Shown here piece after piece: positions 35,651-46,354 of a stretch of 64,000 bases of DNA; the stretch's first letter is position 1, and each line of letters starts with the position of its first letter. The notes under the pieces are model-generated. The model was given only the letters and a program-made list of their open reading frames with translations. It made no database searches and was not told the DNA's origin. Origin of the DNA: Candidatus Poribacteria bacterium (GTDB lineage: Bacteria > Poribacteria > WGA-4E > WGA-3G); NCBI GenBank assembly GCA_028818705.1, contig JAPPNJ010000064.1, positions 1-64,000 on the forward strand. The letters run 5' to 3'. Position numbers and translations under genes: made by a program.

Positions 35651-36499
35651 CTAACCGCGCCAGTTTATCCGTTTTAGCGGGTCACGTACGTCAACTGCCA
35701 ATGCTGGACCGAAACCTTCTACTAACAATCGGACAGTATCTCCATCGCCAACTGCGGTAAGCGCCTCATGATGTGTGCCTGTCGATACAACATCACCCGG
35801 TTCCAATGCTACCACATTGGTTACCTCTGCCAGCAGTTCTGGAATGAAGCGTGCCATGGAGTTGGTTGAGAAATCGTGTTGCAAACCGTCATTAATCCAG
35901 AGTTGTACGCCGAGTGCATTCGCATCACCGACTTCGTCGGCAGTCACAATCGCTGGTCCCATCGGCGCGAACGTGTGCCAGCTCTTCCCTAAAAAGAAGC
36001 CACCGGGTAAGCCTCGTGCGGACACATCAATGAACTGCGTGTAACCGAATACACAATCTAACGCATTCTCTTCGGAGAGATGTGTTGCTGGTTTGCCGAT
36101 AACAATCGCTAATTCCGGTTCAAAGTGAAACACCGTTACATCTGCTTCCGGGAGTTCGACTGTATCCTTCGTGTTAATAATACCAGTTGGCGACTTCAGA
36201 AAAGCGTTGAAGTCACCACGAGATGGGCTATCTGGCTCAATGTAATTGCCAGCAAGGCAGACGAGTTGACCTGGACGCGGCACCGGTGCTTTGAGACTAA
36301 CGCTGTCCAATGCAGTAGCAGTACCGTTCGCAACTGTATCTTCTATTTTCGGGCGTAGATTATCAAAATCCTCAATCACCATACGTATTAATTCTTGTGG
36401 TGTATGATAGGAGATGCCGCCGAGAGCATCGTTAATATCAACGATCCCATCTTCTGTTATTACGCCGAGTTGGTGATCATTAAAAAATGCAAGTTTCAT
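35651..36499 (-). CDS. fumarylacetoacetate hydrolase family protein
   Basis: CLAGNYIEPD, FHFEPELAIVIGKPATH, GYTQFIDVSARGLPGGFFLGKSW, LEPGDVVSTGTH. Confidence 0.9.
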   Translation of the reverse strand: MKLAFFNDHQLGVITEDGIVDINDALGGISYHTPQELIRMVIEDFDNLRPKIEDTVANGTATALDSVSLKAPVPRPGQLVCLAGNYIEPDSPSRGDFNAFLKSPTGIINTKDTVELPEADVTVFHFEPELAIVIGKPATHLSEENALDCVFGYTQFIDVSARGLPGGFFLGKSWHTFAPMGPAIVTADEVGDANALGVQLWINDGLQHDFSTNSMARFIPELLAEVTNVVALEPGDVVSTGTHHEALTAVGDGDTVRLLVEGFGPALAVDVRDPLKRINWRG

Positions 36500-36593
36500 C
36501 TAATGATTTGCTCCTGTGTTAAGACTTTTGGCGTAGCTTGCAACGCCGAAAGCCGAAGCCATCCCGTCCGTTACTGGAAAGGGGCTAAAATGA

Positions 36594-37697
36594 CTATGAA
36601 AGTGCAAGCGGATGACTCCGCTCTTCTAACGGCAGTTGCACCTTTGTCCCACTGAAATGGGAGACATAGGTTGCACTTACACATTCAAGCGACGTAAGCG
36701 CATTACGTCCGCCGAGTTCCGGTTGATTTTCGTTAAGAATTGCATCTCGCATATTTTTCGCGCTCCAGATCGTGTGTCGAGACTGCCACGCTTTCCCAGA
36801 GATTAAAAACGCTGATGCGTCAAGTTCTATTCGTTCCCATGTAGGCGTATGTGCGGCAAACGAGACATCGAAGGGACAGTGCCACATTTCGTCTATGCCT
36901 GTGTCTGGATTTGGTTTAACCATCAGCTGTCCCTCTGAACCCAGCAGATGCGGGCCCATCATCCAACCGTGTCTGGGTTGACGGCAGTAAAGTTCCATAA
37001 TACCGTAGGCACTATTTCCACCACCGATATGCACGAGCATCGTATCTCCTGCGACAATGCCGTTGTCGCGCCGATCGGTTTTGCACAACTCGCTGCTGTG
37101 CATGATGTCCGCTTCTGTCACATCGTGCCCTTGATATGTGATATGTGCTTGAATCCAAGAGATGCCGTCCAAAAAGAAATCCATCTCGTCAAAATAGTGT
37201 ACACCCATCTCCATCAATTCAAATCCTGCTTCACGTCCTTTGCCGACTTCGCGCATTGAGCGGAGTTCACCGATTTTGCCCGCATTAATCAGAGATTTCG
37301 CGTGCCGAAAGAGCGGTGTAAATCGGAATTGATGACTGACTGCGAGATGGACCCCTGCCTCACGACATGCCGCAAACATCTTGTCCGCTGTTTCTAAATC
37401 AACAGACAACGGTTTTTCACATAAAACATGGATACCTGCTTGTGCGGCAGCAATCGCTATCGGCGCGTGTAGCGGGGCGTGTGTACACACACTCACAATG
37501 TTAAGTGCTTCGCGTGCAAACATCTCCTCATAGTCAGTGTATCGATTTGAAACGTTATATTCATCGGCACGATTGTTGAGCGCATCTCGGTTTATGTCAC
37601 ACATTGCGACGAGATCAACTCCATCCAAGTTCGCGTGCGCGCCCGCGTGGCTTCGACTAATCCCACCACAACCGACAATTCCTGCTCGTAGAGTCAT
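36594..37697 (-). CDS. Gfo/Idh/MocA family oxidoreductase
   Basis: RAGIVGCGGISRSHAGAH..DLVAMCDINRDAL..VSVCTHAPLHAPIAIAAAQAGIHVLCEKPLSVDL. Confidence 0.95.
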   Translation of the reverse strand: MTLRAGIVGCGGISRSHAGAHANLDGVDLVAMCDINRDALNNRADEYNVSNRYTDYEEMFAREALNIVSVCTHAPLHAPIAIAAAQAGIHVLCEKPLSVDLETADKMFAACREAGVHLAVSHQFRFTPLFRHAKSLINAGKIGELRSMREVGKGREAGFELMEMGVHYFDEMDFFLDGISWIQAHITYQGHDVTEADIMHSSELCKTDRRDNGIVAGDTMLVHIGGGNSAYGIMELYCRQPRHGWMMGPHLLGSEGQLMVKPNPDTGIDEMWHCPFDVSFAAHTPTWERIELDASAFLISGKAWQSRHTIWSAKNMRDAILNENQPELGGRNALTSLECVSATYVSHFSGTKVQLPLEERSHPLALS

Positions 37698-37787
37698 GAG
37701 TTATCTCCCAAATTCTGCCCACACGGGCAGAATTTGTCTTTGCTTTACAATTAATTTATCTTTGCCTTACATTAATTTATCTTTGTT

Positions 37788-38807
37788 TTATCCCGCTATA
37801 TTTCTATTCATCTCTAGTAACGCCTGCCACTGTGATTCGTCTACAAGGACCCCTTTTTCAAGACTTTCCTGTCGTGTACGCAACATACCTTCGCCTGGAT
37901 ACCGGACACTTTCATTTTCGTCTAAGGGTGTTGCTGTGTGGAAATCGTCAATAATCGCTACTACTGTCTCATTCAGTGCCGCTTGTCCCATCATTCCTGT
38001 GGCATTCATCGCTATGTACACTTGGGAAACCGCGTATTCAGATTCTTGATTCGCGATTTCGTGTGTGGATTGTCCGCCTGAAATAACGGATGCCATGGTG
38101 TCAAGTACCAGAGCCAGCCCGGAACCTTTCCAATAGCCGATAGGAAGTGGTCTTTCGGAGTCAAGTATTTCGCCCGGTTCAACTGTTAGTTCTCCGTTAG
38201 TGTCGTATCCGCCGGGTAGTGGTAATTCTTTCTCCTGCAGCTTTAGGACTTCTAATTTCCCATTTGAATACTGGCTCATCGCCATATCGAGCAGAATATG
38301 TCCTTCTTTTCGTGGCACGGCAATTGCCATCGGATTATTTCCAATCTTTTTCTCCGCGGAACCCCACGGGGGCATGAGTCGAGTTGTATTCGTCCAGCAT
38401 ATTCCGATATATCCCGCTTCCGCTGCTTGTAGTGCGTAAGCACCGCCGCGCATCCAGTGGTTCGTATTTGAAAGTCCGACGCATCCAATGCCGTGTATGT
38501 CCGCAAGTTCTGTTGCCCGTTGCATACAGAAATGGGCGTTGACGAGTCCTATCCCCATCTTGCCGTCCCATCGTTCTAACGCTCCGAAGTTCTCAATTTT
38601 CTCTGGCTTTGCCCGGAAATCAATCTGTTTGTTTTCCAATCCAGCAACGAAGCCAGGGAAACGATTCAATCCGTGCGAGTACACGCCATCGCGCTGATTT
38701 TCGGCGAATAGCCTCGCACATAACACTGCTTGCTCGCCGGTAAATCCAACAGCAGCGAGCACACGATAAAGTTCATCTCGTAAAGTTTGGAAAGGCACGC
38801 GTTTCAT
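37788..38807 (-). CDS. malate/L-lactate dehydrogenase (Ldh_2) family protein
   Basis: HGLNRFPGFVAGLENKQID, CVGLSNTNHWMRGGAYALQAAEAGYIGICWTNTTRLMPPWGSAEKKIGNNP, YWKGSGLALVLD. Confidence 0.92.
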   Translation of the reverse strand: MKRVPFQTLRDELYRVLAAVGFTGEQAVLCARLFAENQRDGVYSHGLNRFPGFVAGLENKQIDFRAKPEKIENFGALERWDGKMGIGLVNAHFCMQRATELADIHGIGCVGLSNTNHWMRGGAYALQAAEAGYIGICWTNTTRLMPPWGSAEKKIGNNPMAIAVPRKEGHILLDMAMSQYSNGKLEVLKLQEKELPLPGGYDTNGELTVEPGEILDSERPLPIGYWKGSGLALVLDTMASVISGGQSTHEIANQESEYAVSQVYIAMNATGMMGQAALNETVVAIIDDFHTATPLDENESVRYPGEGMLRTRQESLEKGVLVDESQWQALLEMNRNIAG

Positions 38808-39064
38808 ATAATTCTTTCTGTCCTCATCAATCTGTTAAGTATCATTATGCCCAATGTCTAAGAAAAATGCAAGATATTTCGCGTCTGTTTCTACAATCAT
38901 TTATGGTGAATTATAAAAATAGGCAGACGTATCTACGGCGTATTATGTTTGTAGAGCATCCAATTTTCCTTTAGTTAAACCCATTCATGATGTATCATGA
39001 TATATACATAGTGAAGTCCACTGGTCCAATTAACATGTTCACCACCAACTGAAAGGAGTGAGAA

Positions 39065-41458
39065 ATGGTCCTATCAAATGACTTATTTAAGACTTTAGCT
39101 TGTATATGCATTGGGGCGTTTCTACTCATATTTGGACGAACACTGGCACATTCCGAGGAGGAACCGATAGAGTTGGAGCCGATTGAGGTAATTGGGGTGA
39201 CGCCGGCCCACGGCGTTGGACTCCCGAAAGATAAAATTCCTGCCAATATCCAAACGGCAACCAGTGCCGAAGTTGATGCCTCCCAAAGTTTGGACCTTGC
39301 CGAATTCATCAATCTTAACTTAGGGAGTGTGCATATTAACGAGGCACAAAATAATCCTTTTCAACCCGATGTCCGCTTTCGCGGTTTTACTGCTTCACCT
39401 TTGCTCGGATTGCCTCAGGGCTTAGCCACCTATCAGGACGGAACCCGTGTTAACGAATTATTTGGCGATACAGTGAATTGGGATGTCATTCCGCAATCCG
39501 CGATCGCCAGCATCAACTTGATGTCTGGCTCGAATCCGCTTTTCGGTTTAAACACGCTTGGTGGCGCACTTTCGTTAAAAACCAAAACCGGTTTTACACA
39601 TCCCGGTCATGAGGTAAAGGCATACGGCGGTTCATTCACACGCAGAGCCGTTGAGTTTTCGAGCGGCGGTCATAATCAAAAATTGAGTTATTTTCTCAGT
39701 GGTAATCTCTTTAAGGAAGATGGCTGGCGTGATTTCTCTCCTTCTGATGTTAGGCAGTTGTTTGGCAACGTCGGATGGCAAGAAGATGTTACCACACTGA
39801 ACTTAAGCCTGACTCTGGCGGATAACAAACTTTTAGGCAACGGCGCACTACCTATCCAACTCCTTAACACCGAGCGGAGTGCTGTGTTTACACATCCAGA
39901 CCAAACAGAAAACGATATGCTCATGGCGAACCTACGTGGTAGTCATGCTTGGTCGGACAACGTGATGTTAGCAAGCACGGTCTACTACCGACGCAACAAC
40001 GTTGAGACCTTCAATGGGGACGACACAGATTTTGAGTCATGCGAAGATCCTGAAAATGAAGGTTTTCTGTGCGTTGGTGAAGATGCCGATGAGGAACGTG
40101 TGAAGGACCAGTTTGGAAACTATGTCCGTCTCGCTGAGGATGATCATAATCACGATGACGAAGAGACCGAAATTAATGGAGACGATGACGCAGAGACTGA
40201 GATAGGTGATGACGATGATGAAGATGGATTTGACGCTACAAATAATACAAGTCGGACGCGTCAGGGTGGCTACGGAGCAACCTTACAGGCAATCTTCTCG
40301 AATCCTGTTGCCAGCCGCGAAAATCAATTCATTGTCGGCGCAAGTCTCGATCGTGGCGGGGCTCTGTTCAATTCCCAGACGGAGTTGGCGAATCTGACCC
40401 CGGAGAGAGGTACACTTGGTACTGGTATTTTTGAAAGTGAATCTTTTGTGGATGTCGAAACTACGGTTCAGAATGTAGGCATCTATGCGACAAATACTTT
40501 ATCCATCACACCGCTGCTACATCTCACTTTGTCCGGGCGCTACAACATGACGGAAATTGTACTACGCGACCAGATTGGTGTCGAACTCAATGGAGACCAT
40601 ACCTTTGGTCGTTTCAATCCAGCGGCGGGTCTAACCTATCAAGTCCATAACCTGCTTTCATTCTATGGGAGTTATAGTGAAGCCTCGCGTGTGCCCACAC
40701 CTGTTGAACTGACGTGTGCCGATCCTGAGGCGCCATGCAAATTGCCCAACGCATTTGTCGCCGATCCGCCGTTAGATCAGGTGGTAACTAAAACTTGGGA
40801 GACAGGGTTACGCGGTGAATTAGGTAGCATGGCGTGGAATGCAGACTTTTTTAGCGCAACGAGTTTTGACGACCTCATCTTTATTAGCAGTGGTGCCCTT
40901 ACCAACGAGGGCTATTTTCAAAATGTTGCGCGAACCCTCCGACAAGGTATTGAACTTAGTATCAGTGGTAGTTTTTTCAACCGCTTGCAGGGAATGCTCA
41001 ATTATACCTACATCTCAGCAACCTTTGAAACCGATTTGACGGTTAGCAGTCCCAACCATCCGGAGGCACGTGCTGGAGAAATCGATGTAGAGATAGGCGA
41101 CCACATCCCTGGTGTTCCCCAACATAACCTCAAAGCAGATATCGCGTTTGCTGTAACCGATGCACTTTCTTTGGGAGCGAATGTCCTTATCAATTCCAGC
41201 CAGGTCTTCCGTGGGGACGAAGGCAATTTAATCGATCGGATTCCGGGCTATAGCATCGTTAATCTACGTGGTAGGTGTATGTTGTGGAACAATCTCTCCA
41301 TCTTTGCTAAAGTACACAATCTTTTTGATGAAGCGTATGAAACCTTTGGTCTGTTTGGAGAGGCGGACGAAGTACTGGGAGACGAATTCGAGGACTCGCG
41401 TTTTCTTTCTCCGGGTGCGCCTCGTGCCGCTTGGGTCGGGTTTGAACTAATTTTTTAA
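39065..41458 (+). CDS. TonB-dependent receptor with acidic insertion
   Basis: EPIEVIGVTP, plug region DVRFRGFTASPLLGLPQGLATYQDG, C-terminal VHNLFDEAYETFG..RAAWVGFELIF. Confidence 0.9.
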   Translation: MVLSNDLFKTLACICIGAFLLIFGRTLAHSEEEPIELEPIEVIGVTPAHGVGLPKDKIPANIQTATSAEVDASQSLDLAEFINLNLGSVHINEAQNNPFQPDVRFRGFTASPLLGLPQGLATYQDGTRVNELFGDTVNWDVIPQSAIASINLMSGSNPLFGLNTLGGALSLKTKTGFTHPGHEVKAYGGSFTRRAVEFSSGGHNQKLSYFLSGNLFKEDGWRDFSPSDVRQLFGNVGWQEDVTTLNLSLTLADNKLLGNGALPIQLLNTERSAVFTHPDQTENDMLMANLRGSHAWSDNVMLASTVYYRRNNVETFNGDDTDFESCEDPENEGFLCVGEDADEERVKDQFGNYVRLAEDDHNHDDEETEINGDDDAETEIGDDDDEDGFDATNNTSRTRQGGYGATLQAIFSNPVASRENQFIVGASLDRGGALFNSQTELANLTPERGTLGTGIFESESFVDVETTVQNVGIYATNTLSITPLLHLTLSGRYNMTEIVLRDQIGVELNGDHTFGRFNPAAGLTYQVHNLLSFYGSYSEASRVPTPVELTCADPEAPCKLPNAFVADPPLDQVVTKTWETGLRGELGSMAWNADFFSATSFDDLIFISSGALTNEGYFQNVARTLRQGIELSISGSFFNRLQGMLNYTYISATFETDLTVSSPNHPEARAGEIDVEIGDHIPGVPQHNLKADIAFAVTDALSLGANVLINSSQVFRGDEGNLIDRIPGYSIVNLRGRCMLWNNLSIFAKVHNLFDEAYETFGLFGEADEVLGDEFEDSRFLSPGAPRAAWVGFELIF

Positions 41459-41484
41459 GCCTTGAACGGATTTGTGTTTGAGTG

Positions 41485-42363
41485 CTACCACATTTCGAGC
41501 CACTGTTCCAACGTCGTCAAAGGTTGCGTTTGGCTGCGGATAACCCACTTAAAATCAGGGTCCTTCCAATAAATTGTACCCGGATGGTCTCCATCACGAA
41601 GGTAACGAATGTCAATTGCCCAACGAATAAGCTCACTTGTGGTGTGTGGTAGTGATCGGTGGAGTGTCAGGTTGTGGAACACTAAAGCATCCCCTAATTC
41701 CATAGGACAGGTGACAATACGAGAGGCATCCACAAGTTCGTCTACTACCTCAAGAAACTTCCCTTCCCGTTCTTCTGTATGATGGTTGACGACCCCCAAT
41801 CGATGTGAACCAGCAACCACCTGCAAACAGCCATTGCTCTCATCTACCGGGACCAGGGGTATCCATGCAGTCGGGATGAGCGAAGTTTCACTCACTGTGC
41901 CGAAATAACCACTGTCTTGGTGCCACGGGACCACTGTCAATTGCTGCCCGGGAAGTTTCGGTCGAGCATTGAAAACGGGATGTCCAATGACATCTGTACC
42001 CGTGAGTTGTCCGATTGCGTCCACGAGCCGCGCAGCATAGTGCAGATCGAAAATTTCAGATGTCGCAACTTGGTTACGCCAAGAACGACCGAAGCCGTTG
42101 GCATGTTCACCAGCAACTCGGGCAAGTCGGGTTTCAAAAGGAAGTTCTAACGCTTCATCTTTGATGATACCATCTTTTTTCAACTCGCTAATTATGCTAT
42201 CTACGACGCGGGCAAAACTATCGCGCACACCGTTAATAGCAGATTCTGGGACAACCCCTTTTAGTAGCAAGTATCCGTCGTTTTCCCACTGATCCATCTG
42301 TTCTGATGATAGTGGAAGTGTCTGTTTCTGATTTGTATTCATTTTTTTTCCTAATTTATTCAT
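41485..42363 (-). CDS. phytanoyl-CoA dioxygenase (PhyH) family protein
   Basis: QWENDGYLLLKGVVPESAI, TVVPWHQDSGYFG, CLQVVAGSHRLG, HRSLPHTTSELIRWAIDIRYL. Confidence 0.92.
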   Translation of the reverse strand: MNKLGKKMNTNQKQTLPLSSEQMDQWENDGYLLLKGVVPESAINGVRDSFARVVDSIISELKKDGIIKDEALELPFETRLARVAGEHANGFGRSWRNQVATSEIFDLHYAARLVDAIGQLTGTDVIGHPVFNARPKLPGQQLTVVPWHQDSGYFGTVSETSLIPTAWIPLVPVDESNGCLQVVAGSHRLGVVNHHTEEREGKFLEVVDELVDASRIVTCPMELGDALVFHNLTLHRSLPHTTSELIRWAIDIRYLRDGDHPGTIYWKDPDFKWVIRSQTQPLTTLEQWLEMW

Positions 42364-42517
42364 TCCAGAGTTTGGACAATATTGAGAATTAAGATGACAA
42401 AAAGCGGAAAGATTGTAAGAATAATAACATATTTAACAAAAAGGGTCAAAAAATAGCCTTGATACCCTTGGTGTTTCAACCGGAGAATGATGCCCACCCA
42501 TCAAAGGAGCACACATA

Positions 42518-43891
42518 ATGGCGACTTTAACGCAGACCGAAAACCAAATCAGTCCGCTCTATATTGACGGATATACCCACCAACTCAGTTATGCCCCTGG
42601 TGACGAAATTGCGTTCCATATCTCGACGAGTGCAGAGAACTATTCGCTTGAGATTGCTCGCATCGGTGCGACGCGTGAGGTCGTCTGGAGTCAAGCAGAA
42701 CTTCCCGGCGAAGCGCAACCGATCCCCGAAGATGTATCATCACAGGGATGTGGATGGTTTCCCGTCCTTACGCTTGAAGTGCCTGAAACATGGCAGAGCG
42801 GTTATTACGAAGGAACGCTTCGTGCTGTAGATGGCGGTGGCGACCACATCTATAGGAATCATCGTACGGCTGAAAGCACACTCTTCTTTATCGTTCGTCC
42901 TGCGAAACCGGGCGCAGACACTTCAATGCTGCTTCAACTTTCAACCAATACCTATAACGCATACAACAACTGGGGTGGTTTCAGTCTTTATGGGTATCAC
43001 GGGAAGAGCAAAATACAGGGAAACCGCGTCTCGTTTGACCGACCGACTCGCGGTATCTTCAGAAACTGGGAATTGCCATTTATTGTCTGGGCAGAACGGA
43101 GCGGGTATACGCTTGATTACGCCGCGAATAGTGATCTGGAGTTCCGTCCTGAGATGCTGGAGCATTACAAACTCGTGTTAAGCGTTGGGCATGATGAATA
43201 CTGGTCGGCTCCGATGCGCGATAATCTTGAAGCATTTATTGCGAAGGGTGGAAACGCTGCCTTCTTTAGTGGGAATTCTGTCTGCTGGCAAGTCCGCTCC
43301 GAAAATGATGGTAGAGCCCTTGTCTGCTGGAAACAGACTTACAATCAGGATCCTGTTTACAAAACCGATGATTACAGCACCCTCAGTACGCTATGGAGCC
43401 ATTATCTGGTAGATCGTCCTGAAAATCAATTGACCGGTGTGGGCTTTCTTCAGGGCGGTTATCATTTGAGCCATGGGCAGTTTATGGATGGTCCGGGGGA
43501 ATACACAGTCCACCGTCCAGAGCATTGGGTGTTTGAGGGGACGAATCTCGCGCAAGATGACACTTTTGGTGGAGAAAATACCATCGTTGGCTATGAGTGC
43601 GACGGATGCGAGTGGACCCTTGAAGATGGTTTGCCGGTTCCAACCTATCGCGACGGTACGCCTGAGAGTTTCACGATTCTTGCCACTGCCCCTGTCCGCT
43701 GGCATCCTGATGATTGCGAGTGGTATGAACGTTGGGAAAGAGGGAGAACCGGTGCTGCAACGATGGGTATCTATACAGAAGGCGGTACAGTTTTTACGGC
43801 TGCCACAACCGACTGGTCGCATGGATTGGCAGGTGATGATGCCGCTGTTGAACAGATTACGCACAATGTCCTGCGACGACTTGCGGAATAG
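42518..43891 (+). CDS. N,N-dimethylformamidase large-subunit-like protein
   Basis: LLQLSTNTYNAYNNWGGFSLYGYH, GHDEYWSAPMRDNLEAFIAKGGNAAFFSGNSVCWQVR. Confidence 0.8.
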   Translation: MATLTQTENQISPLYIDGYTHQLSYAPGDEIAFHISTSAENYSLEIARIGATREVVWSQAELPGEAQPIPEDVSSQGCGWFPVLTLEVPETWQSGYYEGTLRAVDGGGDHIYRNHRTAESTLFFIVRPAKPGADTSMLLQLSTNTYNAYNNWGGFSLYGYHGKSKIQGNRVSFDRPTRGIFRNWELPFIVWAERSGYTLDYAANSDLEFRPEMLEHYKLVLSVGHDEYWSAPMRDNLEAFIAKGGNAAFFSGNSVCWQVRSENDGRALVCWKQTYNQDPVYKTDDYSTLSTLWSHYLVDRPENQLTGVGFLQGGYHLSHGQFMDGPGEYTVHRPEHWVFEGTNLAQDDTFGGENTIVGYECDGCEWTLEDGLPVPTYRDGTPESFTILATAPVRWHPDDCEWYERWERGRTGAATMGIYTEGGTVFTAATTDWSHGLAGDDAAVEQITHNVLRRLAE

Positions 43892-43977
43892 AGGTGTTTG
43901 GAAATCTGTTAGGAGGTTTGCTTTCTTCACCGATTATTCTATTGCTAATTCTCTGACAGCGTGTTATTCTATCTCAC

Positions 43978-45336
43978 ATGGGAATAGAAACGCAGATTTC
44001 CTCAGCGATGCACGCCCCCGGCGCAATACTCTTGATCTCCTGCTATGAACTCGGACATCGACCGATCGGGCTTACCCGTCCGCTCCGCGCACTTGAAACT
44101 GCAGGATTCGCTCCTGATGTGATTGACATTGCTATCGAATCGCTGGACGTTGAGAAAGTCGAGCGTGCTCGTTTCATCGGGATTTCCGTTCCGATGCATA
44201 CAGCACTCAGACTCGGTGTCCACCTCTTGCACCGCATCCGGCATATCAATCCGGATGTCTCTATCTGTATGTATGGGCTTTACGCAACACTCAATGCCGA
44301 CTACCTGCTTTCACACGGTGTTGACTTTTGCATCAGCGGTGAGGTGTCAACGCAACTTGTAGCATTGGCGCGATCTCTCGTAGTGGGAGAACAATCTGAA
44401 ACTCAGGAAGCCGATTTCCCGGTAGCGGAACCACCGCCGTTGGAGATGTATGCCCAATTTGAAGACGAAGGCGAGGTGCGGACCGTCGGGTATACAGAAA
44501 CGACACACGGCTGCAAGCATCTCTGCACACACTGCCCCATTCCACCGGTTTATGAAGGTAGGTTTTTTGCTGTGCAACGCGATATTGTCCTCGCCGAGAT
44601 ACATGAGCAGGTAGTGGAAGGCGCGACCCATATTACCTTCGGTGATCCAGATTTTCTTAACGGGCCGACACATGGACTCCGCATCCTCCGCGCGATGCAC
44701 GAAACTTTCCCGAGTCTAACCTTTGATTTTACAACCAAGGTTGAGCACATTCTAAAAAATAGAGAATACTTCCCGGAATTAGCACAACTTGGATGTCGGT
44801 TCGTTATCTCTGCCGTTGAAGCATTGGACGAGCGAGTGTTAACAATCTTAGAGAAGCATCACACGCGTGCTGATGTAGAGGAAGCAATTGACATCGTTCA
44901 TGGAACCGGAATTGCGCTACGTCCCACATGGGTGCCATTTACACCGTGGACAACCTTGAATGACTATCTTGAGATCCTCCAGTTTATTGACGCACATCGT
45001 CTTGTCTATCACGTGGATCCGGTGCAATATGCGGTTCGCTTACTAATTCCGCCCGGTTCATATCTACTCAACCGTCCTGAAGTGAAAACGCTATCCCTTG
45101 CGCTTGATGAAGCTTCCTTCAGTTACACGTGGGCACATCCGGATTTCCAAATGGATGAACTTCACAAAACGGTTAATGACCTCGTTGAAAACGACGCTCG
45201 CACCGGTGTGGATGCTCTGGAAACCTTTTATAGGATATGGGAACTCGCCGCCGATATGCATGGTAGTAGGTACACTCCGTCGTGCCGTAGTCAACATCTA
45301 CCCGCACCACGACTCACCGAAGCTTGGTTCTGCTGA
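43978..45336 (+). CDS. B12-binding-domain radical SAM protein
   Basis: CKHLCTHC (CxxxCxxC); N-terminal cobalamin-binding-like domain (FIGISVPMHTALRLGVHLLHRIRHINPDVSICMYG). Confidence 0.88.
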   Translation: MGIETQISSAMHAPGAILLISCYELGHRPIGLTRPLRALETAGFAPDVIDIAIESLDVEKVERARFIGISVPMHTALRLGVHLLHRIRHINPDVSICMYGLYATLNADYLLSHGVDFCISGEVSTQLVALARSLVVGEQSETQEADFPVAEPPPLEMYAQFEDEGEVRTVGYTETTHGCKHLCTHCPIPPVYEGRFFAVQRDIVLAEIHEQVVEGATHITFGDPDFLNGPTHGLRILRAMHETFPSLTFDFTTKVEHILKNREYFPELAQLGCRFVISAVEALDERVLTILEKHHTRADVEEAIDIVHGTGIALRPTWVPFTPWTTLNDYLEILQFIDAHRLVYHVDPVQYAVRLLIPPGSYLLNRPEVKTLSLALDEASFSYTWAHPDFQMDELHKTVNDLVENDARTGVDALETFYRIWELAADMHGSRYTPSCRSQHLPAPRLTEAWFC

Positions 45337-45533
45337 GCGGAACCTACCGAAGGGCAGTTTGCTCCTATTTAGATTTAACAGTTAATTCTTACTTCGGTTT
45401 GCTCCGTTGTCGTAAACCGGTGTTCCGTAAGGACGTGCGCAGATAGCGTTAATCAACTCCAACTCCTTTGGATTTACCAGAAACCCGTTTTGAACAACGG
45501 ACAAAACGGCGCGAAAGGCTAATTGTTAAAAAT

Positions 45534-46220
45534 ATGTCTGAACAAATTCAACGACTACTTAATTTGGAAACTGCTCCTGTTGCCGTAACATTTCACGATG
45601 CACATCCTGATAATGTTCCTCGTACGGAAGAAGTTGAAGCCTCCGGTTGTAGCTATTGGCGACGCGCAGCGGAAGGCAAAACCTTCTATACCGAAGCATC
45701 TGACCATTATAACTGTCCAATCGGATGTTATACACACAACGTTGAGTTACCGCCTACGCAAGCCGAGGAACTCCAAAATACCCTCGGACTGATGGTGGAA
45801 CTTGGTTACATCGCTATGGAGGAAGTCCCAGGTATACCGCGTCGAGAAAACCTGTTCCAAAGTGCGGTCTATTCTCCATTAGCAGATGCGACCGGTACAC
45901 CTGACGTTGTCATTATCTCTGGCACACCGAGACAAATGATGCTCTTGACGGAAGCCGCAACCGCTGCGGGTATTGGAACTCAAGACGGTGTCATGGGTAG
46001 ACCAACGTGTGCTGTCATCCCTGCTGTCGTACAGGGAGGTCGAAGTGCGAGCAGTTTGGGGTGCATCGGTAACCGCGTCTATACAGCACTTTCCGACGAT
46101 GATTTCTACTTCGCTTTCCCCGGTGAACACATTGATGCGATCGTCGAAAAGTTAGAGACAATTGTGAATGCGAATCGAGCATTAGAGGCATATCATCAGC
46201 AACGCCAAGCGGATTTTTAA
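45534..46220 (+). CDS. DUF169 family protein
   Basis: LLNLETAPVAVTFHDAHPDNVP..GCSYWRRAAEGKTFYTEASDHYNCPIGCYTHNVELP. Confidence 0.85.
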   Translation: MSEQIQRLLNLETAPVAVTFHDAHPDNVPRTEEVEASGCSYWRRAAEGKTFYTEASDHYNCPIGCYTHNVELPPTQAEELQNTLGLMVELGYIAMEEVPGIPRRENLFQSAVYSPLADATGTPDVVIISGTPRQMMLLTEAATAAGIGTQDGVMGRPTCAVIPAVVQGGRSASSLGCIGNRVYTALSDDDFYFAFPGEHIDAIVEKLETIVNANRALEAYHQQRQADF

Positions 46221-46354
46221 ACTTACCTTGTGGAGAAATTGCGTACGTTAAGACTATCGGAGGCGTTGCTTATATCTTGAAGAAACACCCAAGCAAAAAC
46301 CCTGCGCTGTTGTTGCAGGCTACTTTTTAATTTACTCTGTGGGGGACAAAGGTC

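Noticed and set aside
34733-35677. 314-aa plus-strand ORF
   Set aside because: Antisense to the IPT/Ig-like lipoprotein gene, whose sense product has a lipobox and recognisable domains; the antisense protein is V/T/S-rich without family features.
43473-44048. 191-aa ORF overlapping the DMFase-like gene
   Set aside because: Out-of-frame overlap with a gene that has recognisable motifs; no family features.
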